This document shows positions 10,771 through 19,302 of a stretch of 64,000 bases of DNA, one piece after another. The translations under genes were made by a program, and so were the position numbers. Position 1 is the first letter of the stretch; the number at the start of each line of letters is the position of its first letter. The notes under the pieces were generated by a model that made no database searches, was not told the DNA's origin, and was given only the letters and a program-made list of their open reading frames with translations. Location: contig NZ_JANJGU010000001.1 of the NCBI RefSeq assembly GCF_024626525.1, forward strand, positions 496,001 through 560,000. Direction: 5' to 3'. This stretch comes from Lederbergia panacisoli (GTDB taxonomy: Bacteria; Bacillota; Bacilli; Bacillales; Bacillaceae_C).

Positions 10771-11323
10771 GCTTTTGCAAAGAATACTGCTTCATTGTTT
10801 CTATTACTTCTGTATATATTTCCTTTGTTTTTACTGGAATTCCTTTCTTTAACTGCAAATGCTTTTTTCCTTCTAACTTTTTTATGTCAATTTGAAAAAA
10901 AGACTGGATAATGTCGGCATGATCAGGATAACCATTAAAAATTGATAAAGTTCCATCTTCCGTAAGGCCGAAAAATCCGTTTAGCTTTAAGATCGGAGAG
11001 ATATCATCAACCTTTGTTTCAAATACTAATTTTTCTTCATCCATATCTACTAGCTGCCATGTTTCGTATTTAGCCCAAAAATCTTCAAGTGCCCAAATGG
11101 TCTCTTTTACTGTTTCCTCGCTAACTTCACCATCCAGATATTTTCTTTTTAATACCACATCTAATATTAGTGGGTCTGCATCGTTACTTCGAACTTCATT
11201 TACATGATTTTCTGTTTTTGACCCGTCTTCTGTTTTTACTACTTGCCCCAAGGTACTCTTTAACGGGACAACTCCGTTAAATAATATTGTACTTAACATA
11301 ATTAACATGGCAATAAACTTCAT
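10748..11323 (-). CDS. bofC: BofC, intercompartment checkpoint protein of sporulation
   Basis: Forespore protein secreted into the space between forespore and mother cell, where it restrains SpoIVB and so delays pro-sigma-K activation. 191 residues with an N-terminal signal peptide (MKFIAMLIMLSTILFNGV). The conserved LKRKYLDGEVSEETVKETIW follows near residue 60, and a C-terminal domain includes GFFGLTEDGTLSIFNG. The ATG at 11323 is chosen over an in-frame GTG nine bases upstream because that GTG lies inside the ribosome site GAGGTGATC. The substrate protease SpoIVFB is encoded in this same window. Confidence 0.9.
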   Translation of the reverse strand: MKFIAMLIMLSTILFNGVVPLKSTLGQVVKTEDGSKTENHVNEVRSNDADPLILDVVLKRKYLDGEVSEETVKETIWALEDFWAKYETWQLVDMDEEKLVFETKVDDISPILKLNGFFGLTEDGTLSIFNGYPDHADIIQSFFQIDIKKLEGKKHLQLKKGIPVKTKEIYTEVIETMKQYSLQKQNEKRPK

Positions 11324-11332
11324 CCGGATCAC

Positions 11333-11369
11333 CTCTAAGCATAGAATATTGTTTCTTCAATGCTTAGAG
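11333..11369 (-). promoter_or_regulatory. Hairpin over the bofC ribosome-binding site
   Basis: A perfect 9-base inverted repeat, CTCTAAGCA and TGCTTAGAG, separated by 19 bases, lies directly before the bofC start. The second arm includes the GAG of the GAGGTGAT ribosome site, so folding would partly hide it. Seen in the sequence; any regulatory effect is inference. Confidence 0.45.
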
Positions 11370-11416
11370 TACCCATAATTTAACATGGATATCCGAAAAT
11401 TTTTGATTCAATCGAC

Positions 11417-12394
11417 TCATTTCCAATTTTCTACTTTTTCTTTTATTTTTTCATAAAATGCTAACCTTTCTTTGTATTTATGGAAGGTAAGTCTTTGAAC
11501 ATAACTCCATTTTTTAGATTGTTGTTCAACATCAGAAGTTGAAAAAAAAATCCATTCTCTAAAAATATCAGTAGGGTACACAAGTGCTGCTAAAAACGGT
11601 CTTACGCTTTTTAAATTGTTTAGAAGCTTGTAACTAAATAATCGATCTGCATCCCAATCCAAAGAAGGTAAAATCCTATTGCAAAATTGCAGTAAATCTA
11701 TATGAGATGGCGCGATGCTGATTAAATCAAAATCAATCATACACAATATTCCATCTTTACTTTTAATGAAATTATGACTTGCTACATCCCCGTGAATAAT
11801 ACAATGTGGTTTCTTCACAAAATATGAAACATGTTCATTCATTTGTTGCAATGCCCATACACCATATTGCGCGAGCCTGTTTAAATGTGAGTACAATGGT
11901 TTAAATTTATGTAAATTAATAAAAGTATAATAGTCGATAAGCCTCTTCTCCCATTTAGATCGTTGCTGAAAGTATGGTAATTGCTCTTTGAATGCATCTA
12001 CGAACATTCCCGTTGATTGATGAAAATTCGTTAATAGCTCAAGCGCGGATTGGATATTTTCGTCATGATCATAATGAAAAGAACCGAAATTCCCAGAATC
12101 AATATACTGCATTAGCCCGAAAATGCGACCATCCATTTGAAATATGTGAGGAAAAAATGAATAGGTTTTCATAAACCCGCTATTTTTTAACTCTTTCGTA
12201 AAATCAATCTGAACAGATAATTTAAATGTAGAAAGATATTCTTTTAGCACCCAATTCTCATTAATTGAAGGTAATAGCCAGACACCGTGTTTAATTTGCT
12301 TTATTTGAGTAAATGGAAGTCCAGATTTTTTTTTCATAAAAAGAAGGAGACGGTCATTCAATCCGTCTCGATCCTTGTAAAATTGATTATTCAT
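11417..12394 (-). CDS. CotS/YsxE-like kinase-fold protein linked to safA
   Basis: 325 residues with the aminoglycoside-phosphotransferase/choline-kinase fold of the CotS family of spore-coat proteins. The catalytic loop HGDVASHNF (201-209) and metal-binding DFD (221-223) are intact, so it may be an active kinase; substrate unknown. The N-terminal region KHGVWLLPSINENWVLKEY resembles a nucleotide-binding lobe. The chosen ATG lies eight bases inside the end of safA (GAAGATGAATAA) with no strong ribosome site, which suggests coupling to safA translation. The frame runs further upstream into safA, but that extension is His/Met-rich and antigenically random, an overlap artefact. B. subtilis carries a different gene here. 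Confidence 0.72.
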   Translation of the reverse strand: MNNQFYKDRDGLNDRLLLFMKKKSGLPFTQIKQIKHGVWLLPSINENWVLKEYLSTFKLSVQIDFTKELKNSGFMKTYSFFPHIFQMDGRIFGLMQYIDSGNFGSFHYDHDENIQSALELLTNFHQSTGMFVDAFKEQLPYFQQRSKWEKRLIDYYTFINLHKFKPLYSHLNRLAQYGVWALQQMNEHVSYFVKKPHCIIHGDVASHNFIKSKDGILCMIDFDLISIAPSHIDLLQFCNRILPSLDWDADRLFSYKLLNNLKSVRPFLAALVYPTDIFREWIFFSTSDVEQQSKKWSYVQRLTFHKYKERLAFYEKIKEKVENWK

Positions 12395-13400
12395 CTTCAA
12401 ATCCATCATCATTTCGAGCTGGCATTGCATATGCATTTGCATGGTTTGTCGGCAAAATTGAACCAAATGGATATGGATTAAATGGAACTGACTGTGCAAC
12501 TGCTTGCCTAGCATACGGATATGGTGCATATGCATTTCCCCCGCAGCCACAAGGCATCGCGGCAGGAGCTGTACCTGGCATTGCAGGATATGCTTCCATC
12601 ATTGGGGCTTGAGTGTAAGGCATTTGATATCCTTGGTAAGGCATTGCCTGTTGAGCAGAAGGCTGCATCCCACTAGGCGCCTGACCCCAATACATTTCTG
12701 GATGACTTGACGATTCGTCATGCCACCCAGGGACTCCAGCTTCATACCCTGTTGCTGGTACTCCTGGCATTGCTTGAGGCTGCATAGCCATTGGCATTGG
12801 CTGCATCATTGCCCCTTGGACCTGGGGCATCATTTGTGGTTGATATCCGTAAGAGTATGGGTTGTAGCAAGGATCACAAATCGGCATGACCGGATAGCAA
12901 TAGTTATACACTGGCTGCTGGACGGGCTGGACAGGCATAACTGGCATTTGAACCGGAACTTCCTCTACCACTTCTTCTTTTTGCGATTGTACTTGAGTTT
13001 GCGATTGTTGCATATTCATCATATAGTAATTACTAATATCGATTTCGGGCAGTGGCTGGGGCATCACAGGTTGATAAATGGGATAAGGTTTCTCTTTCAC
13101 AACCTCTTTAATAATCTCTTTTGGCTGCACGATGGGAACCGGAACCTCCTTCTTTATATGTTCTACTTTAGGCATTTCCTTTGGCACATGTTTCGGTATA
13201 TGGTGTTCTTTCGGTGCATGATGTGGCATATGGTGCTCTTTTCCTGCACTGCCTCCTGGCACCTTTATTTTCATGCCAGGCATTATCATATCTGGGTTTG
13301 ACAATTGGGCATTCATCTTTTTTAATTCTTCAAAATCCACGCCATATTTTTTTGCGATTTTCCAAAGAGTTTCTCCTTTTTGCGCAATATGGATTTTCAC
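12387..13400 (-). CDS. safA: SafA, LysM spore inner-coat morphogenetic protein
   Basis: 337 residues. An N-terminal LysM domain (VKIHIAQKGETLWKIAKKYG through MKIKVPGG) binds cortex peptidoglycan. It is followed by a His/Pro/Lys-rich linker with repeated KEHHxPKH blocks and a long Met/Pro/Gln/Tyr-rich tail with several cysteines (CDPC, CGCGG). SafA directs inner-coat assembly and interacts with SpoVID, encoded at 45802-46929. The GTG start is chosen because GAGGAGGGG lies eight bases before it and it reproduces the B. subtilis N-terminus (MKIHIVQKG). The gene is preceded by a sigma-E-type promoter. In B. subtilis an internal start makes a short SafA form; several internal Met codons exist here. 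Confidence 0.9.
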   Translation of the reverse strand: MKIHIAQKGETLWKIAKKYGVDFEELKKMNAQLSNPDMIMPGMKIKVPGGSAGKEHHMPHHAPKEHHIPKHVPKEMPKVEHIKKEVPVPIVQPKEIIKEVVKEKPYPIYQPVMPQPLPEIDISNYYMMNMQQSQTQVQSQKEEVVEEVPVQMPVMPVQPVQQPVYNYCYPVMPICDPCYNPYSYGYQPQMMPQVQGAMMQPMPMAMQPQAMPGVPATGYEAGVPGWHDESSSHPEMYWGQAPSGMQPSAQQAMPYQGYQMPYTQAPMMEAYPAMPGTAPAAMPCGCGGNAYAPYPYARQAVAQSVPFNPYPFGSILPTNHANAYAMPARNDDGFEDE

Positions 13401-13431
13401 ACATTTCCCCTCCTCAGGCATAAGTCCATAT

Positions 13432-13460
13432 AGTGTATGAATATATAGGCAAATTGCTAT
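13432..13460 (-). promoter_or_regulatory. Sigma-E-type promoter of safA
   Basis: On the minus strand ATAGCAA (13460-13454), 14 bases, CATACACT (13439-13432). The -10 is a perfect match to CATACANT and the -35 keeps the ATA core. It lies 32 bases before the GTG. safA of B. subtilis is transcribed by sigma-E. Confidence 0.6.
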
Positions 13461-13593
13461 TAATCTTCACAAAAACTTATGATAACTAATTCAATTTTAT
13501 GCTCAAGCACCACTCAAAAAAGCTGAATACACTTCCTTATGCTTTTTCAAAATATGTTATGATTCAATATATAGATTACGGAACGGAGGAAGA

Positions 13594-14145
13594 ATGATGG
13601 AGGAAGGATCCAAAAAGATTTATGGGAATGAAAGAAGGGAGATGTTGCTTTCCCTTTTGAAAAATAGTACAGCACCTATAACCGGAAGTAAGCTAGCGGA
13701 AATAACGAATGTAAGCAGACAAGTTATTGTCGGGGATATTACTTTATTAAAAGCTCGCAACGAACCAATCATTGCTACTAGTCAAGGGTACATGTATATG
13801 AATATAAGCCCTGTCAATCAAATGATGAAAAAAACAATTGCTTGCATCCATACTCGCGAACAAGCGAAAGAAGAATTGAATATTATTGTAGACCACGGAG
13901 TAACAGTAAAGGATGTGACAGTGGAACATCCAGTTTATGGGGACCTAACGGCATCTATTATGGTATCGAATAGACAAGAGGTTCAAGCATTCCTTGATAA
14001 AATCAAAAAGACGAACGCTGCCTTATTGGCGGATCTTACATCTGGCATTCATCTACATACGTTGACAGCTTCGAGTGAAGCAGCAATTAAAAAAGCGGAA
14101 GATGCTTTAAGGGCGGCGGGGATTTTGCTAAATGAAAAAAACTGA
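13594..14145 (+). CDS. niaR: NiaR (YrxA/NadR) nicotinate-responsive repressor
   Basis: 183 residues: an N-terminal winged helix-turn-helix (SKLAEITNVSRQVIVGDITLLKARNEPII, residues ~30-60) and a C-terminal 3H domain with three conserved histidines (VDHGVTVKDVTVEHPVYGDL and GIHLHTL) that binds metal and nicotinic acid. It represses NAD synthesis or niacin uptake genes. In B. subtilis it lies beside nadB-nadA-nadC and nifS; none of these is nearby here, so its targets must be elsewhere. Start: ATGATG after GGAGGAAGA. Confidence 0.92.
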   Translation: MMEEGSKKIYGNERREMLLSLLKNSTAPITGSKLAEITNVSRQVIVGDITLLKARNEPIIATSQGYMYMNISPVNQMMKKTIACIHTREQAKEELNIIVDHGVTVKDVTVEHPVYGDLTASIMVSNRQEVQAFLDKIKKTNAALLADLTSGIHLHTLTASSEAAIKKAEDALRAAGILLNEKN

Positions 14146-14172
14146 GGCCCATATTTTGGGTTCTCAGTTTTA
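14135..14172. terminator. Bidirectional terminator between niaR and pheB
   Basis: AAAACTGAG..CC / GG..CTCAGTTTT with flanking A and T runs. It spans the niaR stop codon and touches that of pheB. Confidence 0.85.
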
Positions 14173-14625
14173 TCCTCCGGAACTTAGAACATCTACCTTA
14201 TCAACAAATTCTAATCTTCTAAGTTTTACAAGCAACTCATCTATATCTCCAGACATATTTGTAATATCTAATGATAATGTCACATTAGCACGCCCTTGCA
14301 AAGGAATCGTTTGATGGATTGTTAGTACATTGCAAGAATTAGTCGCTACAGTTCCGAGCAACTTAGAAAGTGCTCCAGGTTTATCCTCTAGGAAAAAAAA
14401 TAATGAAATAATTTTTTCTTTCACAACTAAATGAAAAGGAAAAACCGTATCTCTATACTTATAAAAAGCACTGCGGCTCAGATCAACTTGTTGGACAGCG
14501 TCCCAAACAGATTCCGATTTTCCCCGTTCAATTAGTTCTTTTGCTTCCAGCGTTTTTTTCATTGCCTCTGGAAGTACATCTTCCCTGACTAAATAAAACT
14601 TTTGATCGTATTCTTTTTTCCCCAA
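14170..14625 (-). CDS. pheB: ACT-domain protein PheB (UPF0735)
   Basis: 151 residues. An N-terminal helical segment containing [21 protein letters not shown] looks like a small helix-turn-helix, and a C-terminal ACT domain ([23 protein letters not shown]...) is a typical amino-acid-binding fold. Historically named PheB and once called a chorismate mutase, but it lacks chorismate mutase sequence features; regulatory function is more likely. In B. subtilis it precedes pheA, which is absent at this locus. Located 25 bases downstream of obg. Confidence 0.85.
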   Translation of the reverse strand: MGKKEYDQKFYLVREDVLPEAMKKTLEAKELIERGKSESVWDAVQQVDLSRSAFYKYRDTVFPFHLVVKEKIISLFFFLEDKPGALSKLLGTVATNSCNVLTIHQTIPLQGRANVTLSLDITNMSGDIDELLVKLRRLEFVDKVDVLSSGG

Positions 14626-14650
14626 TAGACTCCCCCCTATTCAAGTGAAT

Positions 14651-15943
14651 CTAATCGACAAATTCAAATTCGAATTCTAGCAGACGAATCGTGTCACCAT
14701 CTTTTGCTCCTCTTTCTCTTAGAGCATCATCTATCCCCATGGTTCTTAATTGACGTGCAAAGCGTCGAACTGATTCGTCTCGAGAAAAATCAGTCATTTT
14801 GAATAAACGTTCTACTTTTCCTCCACTAACGACAAAACTACCGTCAGGCTCACGTGTAATTGTAAATTCTTCTTTGGGTTTTTCGTGTTTGTACATAACT
14901 CGGTTGATTGTTTCTTCTTCCTCCACTACTTCATGAAGCGGAAATTCAGGAGTATGTTCAAGTTGATTTGCTATTTCATATAATAACTCTTTAAGCCCTT
15001 CCCTAGTAACGGCTGATATCGGAAAAACAGGATAATCATCTTTAAGCTTCCGCTTAAATTCTTCTAAATTAGCTTCAGCTTCGGGCATATCCATTTTATT
15101 AGCAACAATGATCTGCGGTCTCTCCAATAAACGAAGATTGTATTCTTGAAGCTCTTGATTGATTGTAGAATAATCTTCATAAGGGTCTCTTCCTTCCATT
15201 CCCGACATGTCAATAACGTGAACAATGACCCTTGTCCTTTCAATATGCCGTAAAAATTGATGCCCAAGCCCTACTCCCTCATGCGCGCCTTCAATCAAAC
15301 CCGGCAGATCGGCCATAACAAAGCTTCTGCCATCACCTGTTTCCACAACCCCAAGGTTTGGAACGATTGTTGTAAAATGATACTCGGCAATTTTCGGTTT
15401 TGCAGCTGAAACAACTGAAAGGAGAGTTGACTTTCCAACGCTTGGAAAACCGACAAGACCTACATCGGCCAAAACTTTTAATTCAAGGATAACATTTCTT
15501 TCTTGTCCCGGTTCCCCGTTCTCGGCAACTTCAGGTGCCGGATTTGCCGGAGTCGCAAAACGAATATTCCCTCTTCCACCTCTACCACCATTAGCTATAA
15601 TCGCTTGCTGGCCATGGCTTACTAAGTCAGCGATAACTTCTTTCGTATCTTCATCTGTTACGACCGTTCCAGGGGGTACTTTAACAATCATATCTGAGGC
15701 ACCTTTTCCATGCTGGCTTTTGGACATCCCATGCTCCCCGCGCGGAGCTTTAAAATGACGTTGGTATCTAAAATCCATCAATGTTCTCAAGCCCTCGTCA
15801 ACTTGAAAGATGACACTTGCACCTTTTCCGCCATCTCCCCCTGCAGGCCCTCCCATTGGTACGTATTTTTCTCGGCGGAATGCAACCATCCCATTTCCGC
15901 CATCTCCACCTTTAACGAATATCTTCACTTGATCAACAAACAT
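14651..15943 (-). CDS. obg: Obg GTPase
   Basis: 430 residues. An N-terminal glycine-rich Obg fold ([18 protein letters not shown]), then the G domain with G1 GFPSVGKS, G3 [11 protein letters not shown]4 NKMD, G5 ISAVTREG, and the C-terminal OCT domain. Essential ribosome-associated GTPase involved in 50S maturation, the general stress response and sporulation initiation. The ATG after GGAGTGTAGG is chosen; the longer frame has no ribosome site. It lies 26 bases after spo0B, with which it is cotranscribed in B. subtilis. Confidence 0.97.
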   Translation of the reverse strand: MFVDQVKIFVKGGDGGNGMVAFRREKYVPMGGPAGGDGGKGASVIFQVDEGLRTLMDFRYQRHFKAPRGEHGMSKSQHGKGASDMIVKVPPGTVVTDEDTKEVIADLVSHGQQAIIANGGRGGRGNIRFATPANPAPEVAENGEPGQERNVILELKVLADVGLVGFPSVGKSTLLSVVSAAKPKIAEYHFTTIVPNLGVVETGDGRSFVMADLPGLIEGAHEGVGLGHQFLRHIERTRVIVHVIDMSGMEGRDPYEDYSTINQELQEYNLRLLERPQIIVANKMDMPEAEANLEEFKRKLKDDYPVFPISAVTREGLKELLYEIANQLEHTPEFPLHEVVEEEETINRVMYKHEKPKEEFTITREPDGSFVVSGGKVERLFKMTDFSRDESVRRFARQLRTMGIDDALRERGAKDGDTIRLLEFEFEFVD

Positions 15944-15969
15944 AAATCCTACACTCCAATCTATTTGCA

Positions 15970-16503
15970 TCAGAAAAAAACATCTACAACCATTTCCGAA
16001 TCAGTTATTTCTTGTATGTTAGTGGCATATGGGTATTTTTTTTCATTAGTTAACCAGCCGATAATTTTGGATGGACTCTCAAGCAATCCATTATAATGAA
16101 ACAAAAAATGGATATGATCTTCAAACTTCTCCAAAGTAATATACAACTGGTTTTCATGAAGAGGGTTTGCACAACGATCGAGCTCATCAAAAAAGTCACG
16201 GGTCCAATTTGACAATAACGTATCGTCCAGTAAACCAGACTGAAAGTTATCCAAAATTTCATATTCAATCCGAAATGCATGTTTCCCCCAATTATGAGTT
16301 AGGAGCAAAACGGAAAATTGAGGAAGTTTCATATTTGTTAGTCTTGCTTCGTTTTGTGTATCCAATATAATTTCGTTTATTACTCGATCTGCTTGATCAA
16401 GCTTTCCAAGCGAAATATATGCTTTGATTAACTGAATTCTGTTCAACCAATCATGCCGTGTATTTTGAATAACATCAATAACATTCAACTGTTCACTCAT
16501 CAT
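15970..16503 (-). CDS. spo0B: Spo0B sporulation phosphotransferase
   Basis: Passes phosphate from Spo0F to Spo0A in the sporulation phosphorelay. 177 residues. The N-terminal helical hairpin carries the phosphoacceptor His17 in [12 protein letters not shown], the family signature, with a histidine-kinase-like C-terminal domain that lacks ATP-binding motifs. Two adjacent ATGs (16503 and 16500) follow AGAGGAT; either may be used. First gene of the spo0B-obg unit, separated from rpmA by a terminator. Confidence 0.93.
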   Translation of the reverse strand: MMSEQLNVIDVIQNTRHDWLNRIQLIKAYISLGKLDQADRVINEIILDTQNEARLTNMKLPQFSVLLLTHNWGKHAFRIEYEILDNFQSGLLDDTLLSNWTRDFFDELDRCANPLHENQLYITLEKFEDHIHFLFHYNGLLESPSKIIGWLTNEKKYPYATNIQEITDSEMVVDVFF

Positions 16504-16589
16504 TATATCCTCTCTGTCCAACTTCAATCGTTATTATAGTATAACAGAAATTGCCAAGTGAAGTAGTAATTTTTAATCCGCGGGATTAG

Positions 16590-16623
16590 AAAAAGCCCTA
16601 ACCAATTTAGGTTAGAGCTTTTT
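16590..16623 (-). terminator. Terminator of the rplU-prp-rpmA operon
   Basis: AAAAAGC..CTAACC / GGTTAG..GCTTTTT, with a T run on the minus strand, 17 bases beyond the rpmA stop. Confidence 0.85.
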
Positions 16624-16639
16624 ACATGGTCAAGCTATA

Positions 16640-16939
<300 letters not shown>

Positions 16940-16942
16940 TTA

Positions 16943-17254
16943 TTAAAGAATAATTTTTATATAATCTTTATAGTCTCTTTCAATCGTTTGCAGTGAAATA
17001 ATCATGCTTTCCAGTAATAGTTGGACTTCAGGGACATGAGTCGGAAATGTACATTTCAAAAAACCACTCTCCGATTGTTCAATCTCTGGTTCAACTTCAG
17101 TTAAAGCAATGATGGCATTTACACTGCCAAATGCAACAGCAGATGCACCGGCACAAACGATATCCTGCCCTTTTTCAGCGAAATCAGCATGACCTTTCAT
17201 AGTAAAGGAGCTGATTTTACCATCCTGCGTTTTTTCAACGTTAACAAAAATCAT
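16943..17254 (-). CDS. prp: Prp (YsxB), L27-processing cysteine protease
   Basis: 103 residues. The catalytic His22 (KGHADFA) and Cys34 (DIVCAGASAV) are at the family positions. It cleaves the N-terminal extension from L27 before ribosome assembly. It sits between rplU (12 bases upstream) and rpmA (its substrate, 18 bases downstream), as in most Firmicutes. Confidence 0.95.
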   Translation of the reverse strand: MIFVNVEKTQDGKISSFTMKGHADFAEKGQDIVCAGASAVAFGSVNAIIALTEVEPEIEQSESGFLKCTFPTHVPEVQLLLESMIISLQTIERDYKDYIKIIL

Positions 17255-17266
17255 AAGACTGCCGCC

Positions 17267-17575
17267 TTAAGCGTTGATTTTTTCAACAACGACTTTAGTA
17301 TATGGCTGACGATGACCTTGTTTCTTATGGTAGTTTTTCTTTGATTTGTATTTGAATACAACAATTTTCTTAGCGCGGCCTTGTTTTTCAACTTTAGCCG
17401 TAACAGTAGCTCCTTCAACAAAAGGACTTCCTACTTTTACATTTTCACCGCCAACGAAAAGAACCTTGTCAAACGTGAAAGATTCACCTTCAACTACATC
17501 TAATTTTTCAACGTAGATTGCTTGACCTTCTTCAACTTTCAATTGCTTTCCACCAGTTTCAATGATTGCGTACAT
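17267..17575 (-). CDS. rplU: Ribosomal protein L21
   Basis: 102 residues, same as B. subtilis L21. Signature [17 protein letters not shown] at the start and [17 protein letters not shown] near the end. GGAGGTGCAGTTC before ATG fixes the start. First gene of rplU-prp-rpmA; a candidate L21 leader lies upstream. Confidence 0.97.
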   Translation of the reverse strand: MYAIIETGGKQLKVEEGQAIYVEKLDVVEGESFTFDKVLFVGGENVKVGSPFVEGATVTAKVEKQGRAKKIVVFKYKSKKNYHKKQGHRQPYTKVVVEKINA

Positions 17576-17589
17576 GAACTGCACCTCCT

Positions 17590-17710
17590 TAATAGACTAA
17601 GACTCGCCAGATTCAGGCGTTTTGAATGACAAAACACTAGGCGTTTTGAGAACATCAAAATCTTATGTACCTGAGCTGTGCGGTTGTAGCACGGGTGCTA
17701 CAAACTAACA
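17590..17710 (-). promoter_or_regulatory. Candidate L21 (rplU) mRNA leader
   Basis: The 130 bases before rplU hold a perfect hairpin TTGTAGCAC-CC-GTGCTACAA (17703-17684). After it come repeated short motifs (TTTTGATGTTCTCAAAACGCC and a second CAAAACGCC) that can form further stems. Bacillus rplU transcripts carry a conserved autoregulatory L21 leader at this position; I assign it by position and structure, without alignment to the family model. Confidence 0.55.
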
Positions 17711-17721
17711 TCAAAATACTA

Positions 17722-19215
17722 TCATATGCCGTTATGTATGTCAACGGCTTTCTCTTTAATCTCGTCTACTGCTCCAAATTGGCGTATATGATATTTAAAA
17801 TTTGTTGAATGTATTACTTTAAAAAAGATTTTCATGTGTAAAAGTTTTTCTATTCTTAAAAGATGGCGATTTCCTATTCCTTTAAAAGTCTCCATCGTTT
17901 CATGGTCAATTTCAATCAAAACAGCATCGTACTCCTGCATAGGAGTTTCAAACAATTCTCTCTCCAAGCGAAATGCGATGGTTTCGGGACTTTCTACTAC
18001 TCCTGTTCCATGGCAGGCAGGACATTTAGTCTGGATCGTTTTAGAAAGAGGTTGTTTTGTCCGTTTTCTGGTTACTTCAAATATTCCGAGTGGAGTGAAG
18101 CCAACAGCACGTGTTTGCTTCGGATCCTTCTTAAACAACTCTTCTAACAATTGCTGAACTTTTCTTTTATCGGCATTAGCCTCCATATCAATGAAGTCAA
18201 TTAAAATCATGCCGCTATAATCTCGTAGACGCAGCTGTCTCGCTATTTCTTTCGCAGCAGCTAAATTCGTTTGAACGACTGTCTCAGAAACAGCTTGTTT
18301 TCCTGTGAACTTGCCCGTATTTACATCAATTACAACTGCAGCCTCTGTTTCATTGATGACAATATACGCCCCGTTATTGAGCCAAACTACCGGTCTTAAT
18401 GCTTTTTCCATTTCATTTTCAAGGCCATATATTGAAAAAAAACCAGACTTCTCTCGATGAAAATAAAAATCCCAATCCATTTCATCTAAGCTTGGAAGCA
18501 ATTGCTTTAGTTTGTCCAACGTTGCCCTGTCATTGTAATAAAGTTCACCACATTTATGACGAATGATTTCCCTCACGATTTCCTCAAAAAATAATGACTT
18601 TCTCATCAATATTGCCGGCACTTTCACTTGATTTATCATTTTCTGAATGGATCTATAAGTATGTCTAAGCTGATTTGCTTCTTCCTCCCATTCCTCCTTA
18701 TTCCCCGAAAGTGCTTCTGTTCGTATGATAAAACCTTCCTTATCTTCTTTAAACTTTAACGCAATGTCTCTCCACATATCCCTTAAACTTTCATCGCCTT
18801 TTTTTGAGACGGCAATATATTTACCTTCAGGCATATAGATTGATTTTTCACCAGAAATTTCAATAATCCCAGTTAGCAAAACACCCTTCATTCCAGTTTC
18901 ATCTTTTTTAACTTGGACAAGAAGCTTTTCACCTTCAGTAACAAATTTGGAAATAGGCAATTCTTTTTTTCGCGGATCAGTAGAGTGGATATAGCTGAGA
19001 AGTTGATCCTTTTGTAAAAAGCCATTTTTGTCTTTACCGATATCAACAAAAATAGCGTTCATTCCTTTTTTCACACTTTCTACTTTCCCTAAATAAATAT
19101 TTCCGACTTCTGAAACATCACTCGGTTGTTCAACAAAGAGCCTTGTAACAAGTCCAGCTTCTTTTACAGCAAACCTTTTTTCTGCAGTTTTAGTATCGAC
19201 ATAGATCTCATTCAA
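17722..19215 (-). CDS. rng: Ribonuclease E/G family endoribonuclease
   Basis: 497 residues. The S1-like region (GNIYLGKVESVKKGMNAIFVDIG) sits in the N-terminal third, followed by the DNase I-like catalytic core with metal-binding aspartates in AAVVIDVNTGKFTG and MILIDFIDME, then the zinc-link CPAC and a small C-terminal domain. Length is that of RNase G; no long RNase E scaffold tail. B. subtilis has no RNase E/G homologue and relies on RNase Y, so this gene distinguishes the organism. It lies just upstream of the rplU leader, in the same direction as spoIVFB. Confidence 0.93.
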   Translation of the reverse strand: MNEIYVDTKTAEKRFAVKEAGLVTRLFVEQPSDVSEVGNIYLGKVESVKKGMNAIFVDIGKDKNGFLQKDQLLSYIHSTDPRKKELPISKFVTEGEKLLVQVKKDETGMKGVLLTGIIEISGEKSIYMPEGKYIAVSKKGDESLRDMWRDIALKFKEDKEGFIIRTEALSGNKEEWEEEANQLRHTYRSIQKMINQVKVPAILMRKSLFFEEIVREIIRHKCGELYYNDRATLDKLKQLLPSLDEMDWDFYFHREKSGFFSIYGLENEMEKALRPVVWLNNGAYIVINETEAAVVIDVNTGKFTGKQAVSETVVQTNLAAAKEIARQLRLRDYSGMILIDFIDMEANADKRKVQQLLEELFKKDPKQTRAVGFTPLGIFEVTRKRTKQPLSKTIQTKCPACHGTGVVESPETIAFRLERELFETPMQEYDAVLIEIDHETMETFKGIGNRHLLRIEKLLHMKIFFKVIHSTNFKYHIRQFGAVDEIKEKAVDIHNGI

Positions 19216-19302
19216 TTTCGCTCACCCGCTAGGAAAAAAATAAACTGGCTTATTGGCCAGTAGTTTTATTACCTCTTACTTTAGCGGTGTAATTATTTGG
19301 AG

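Noticed and set aside
11324-11416. Sigma-G promoter for bofC
   Set aside because: No pair of boxes with the right spacing could be identified by eye.
12395-12550. N-terminal extension of the CotS-like gene into safA
   Set aside because: It is an out-of-frame reading of the safA end, rich in His and Met, without a ribosome site; the ATG at 12394 overlapping the safA stop fits better.
12720-13301. Plus-strand open frame of 193 codons opposite safA
   Set aside because: His/Trp/Leu-rich reading of the antisense of the Met/Pro/Gln-rich safA tail; no ribosome site and no resemblance to a protein family.
16050-16280. Alternative-frame reading inside spo0B
   Set aside because: Same-strand shadow of spo0B in another frame; no start signals.
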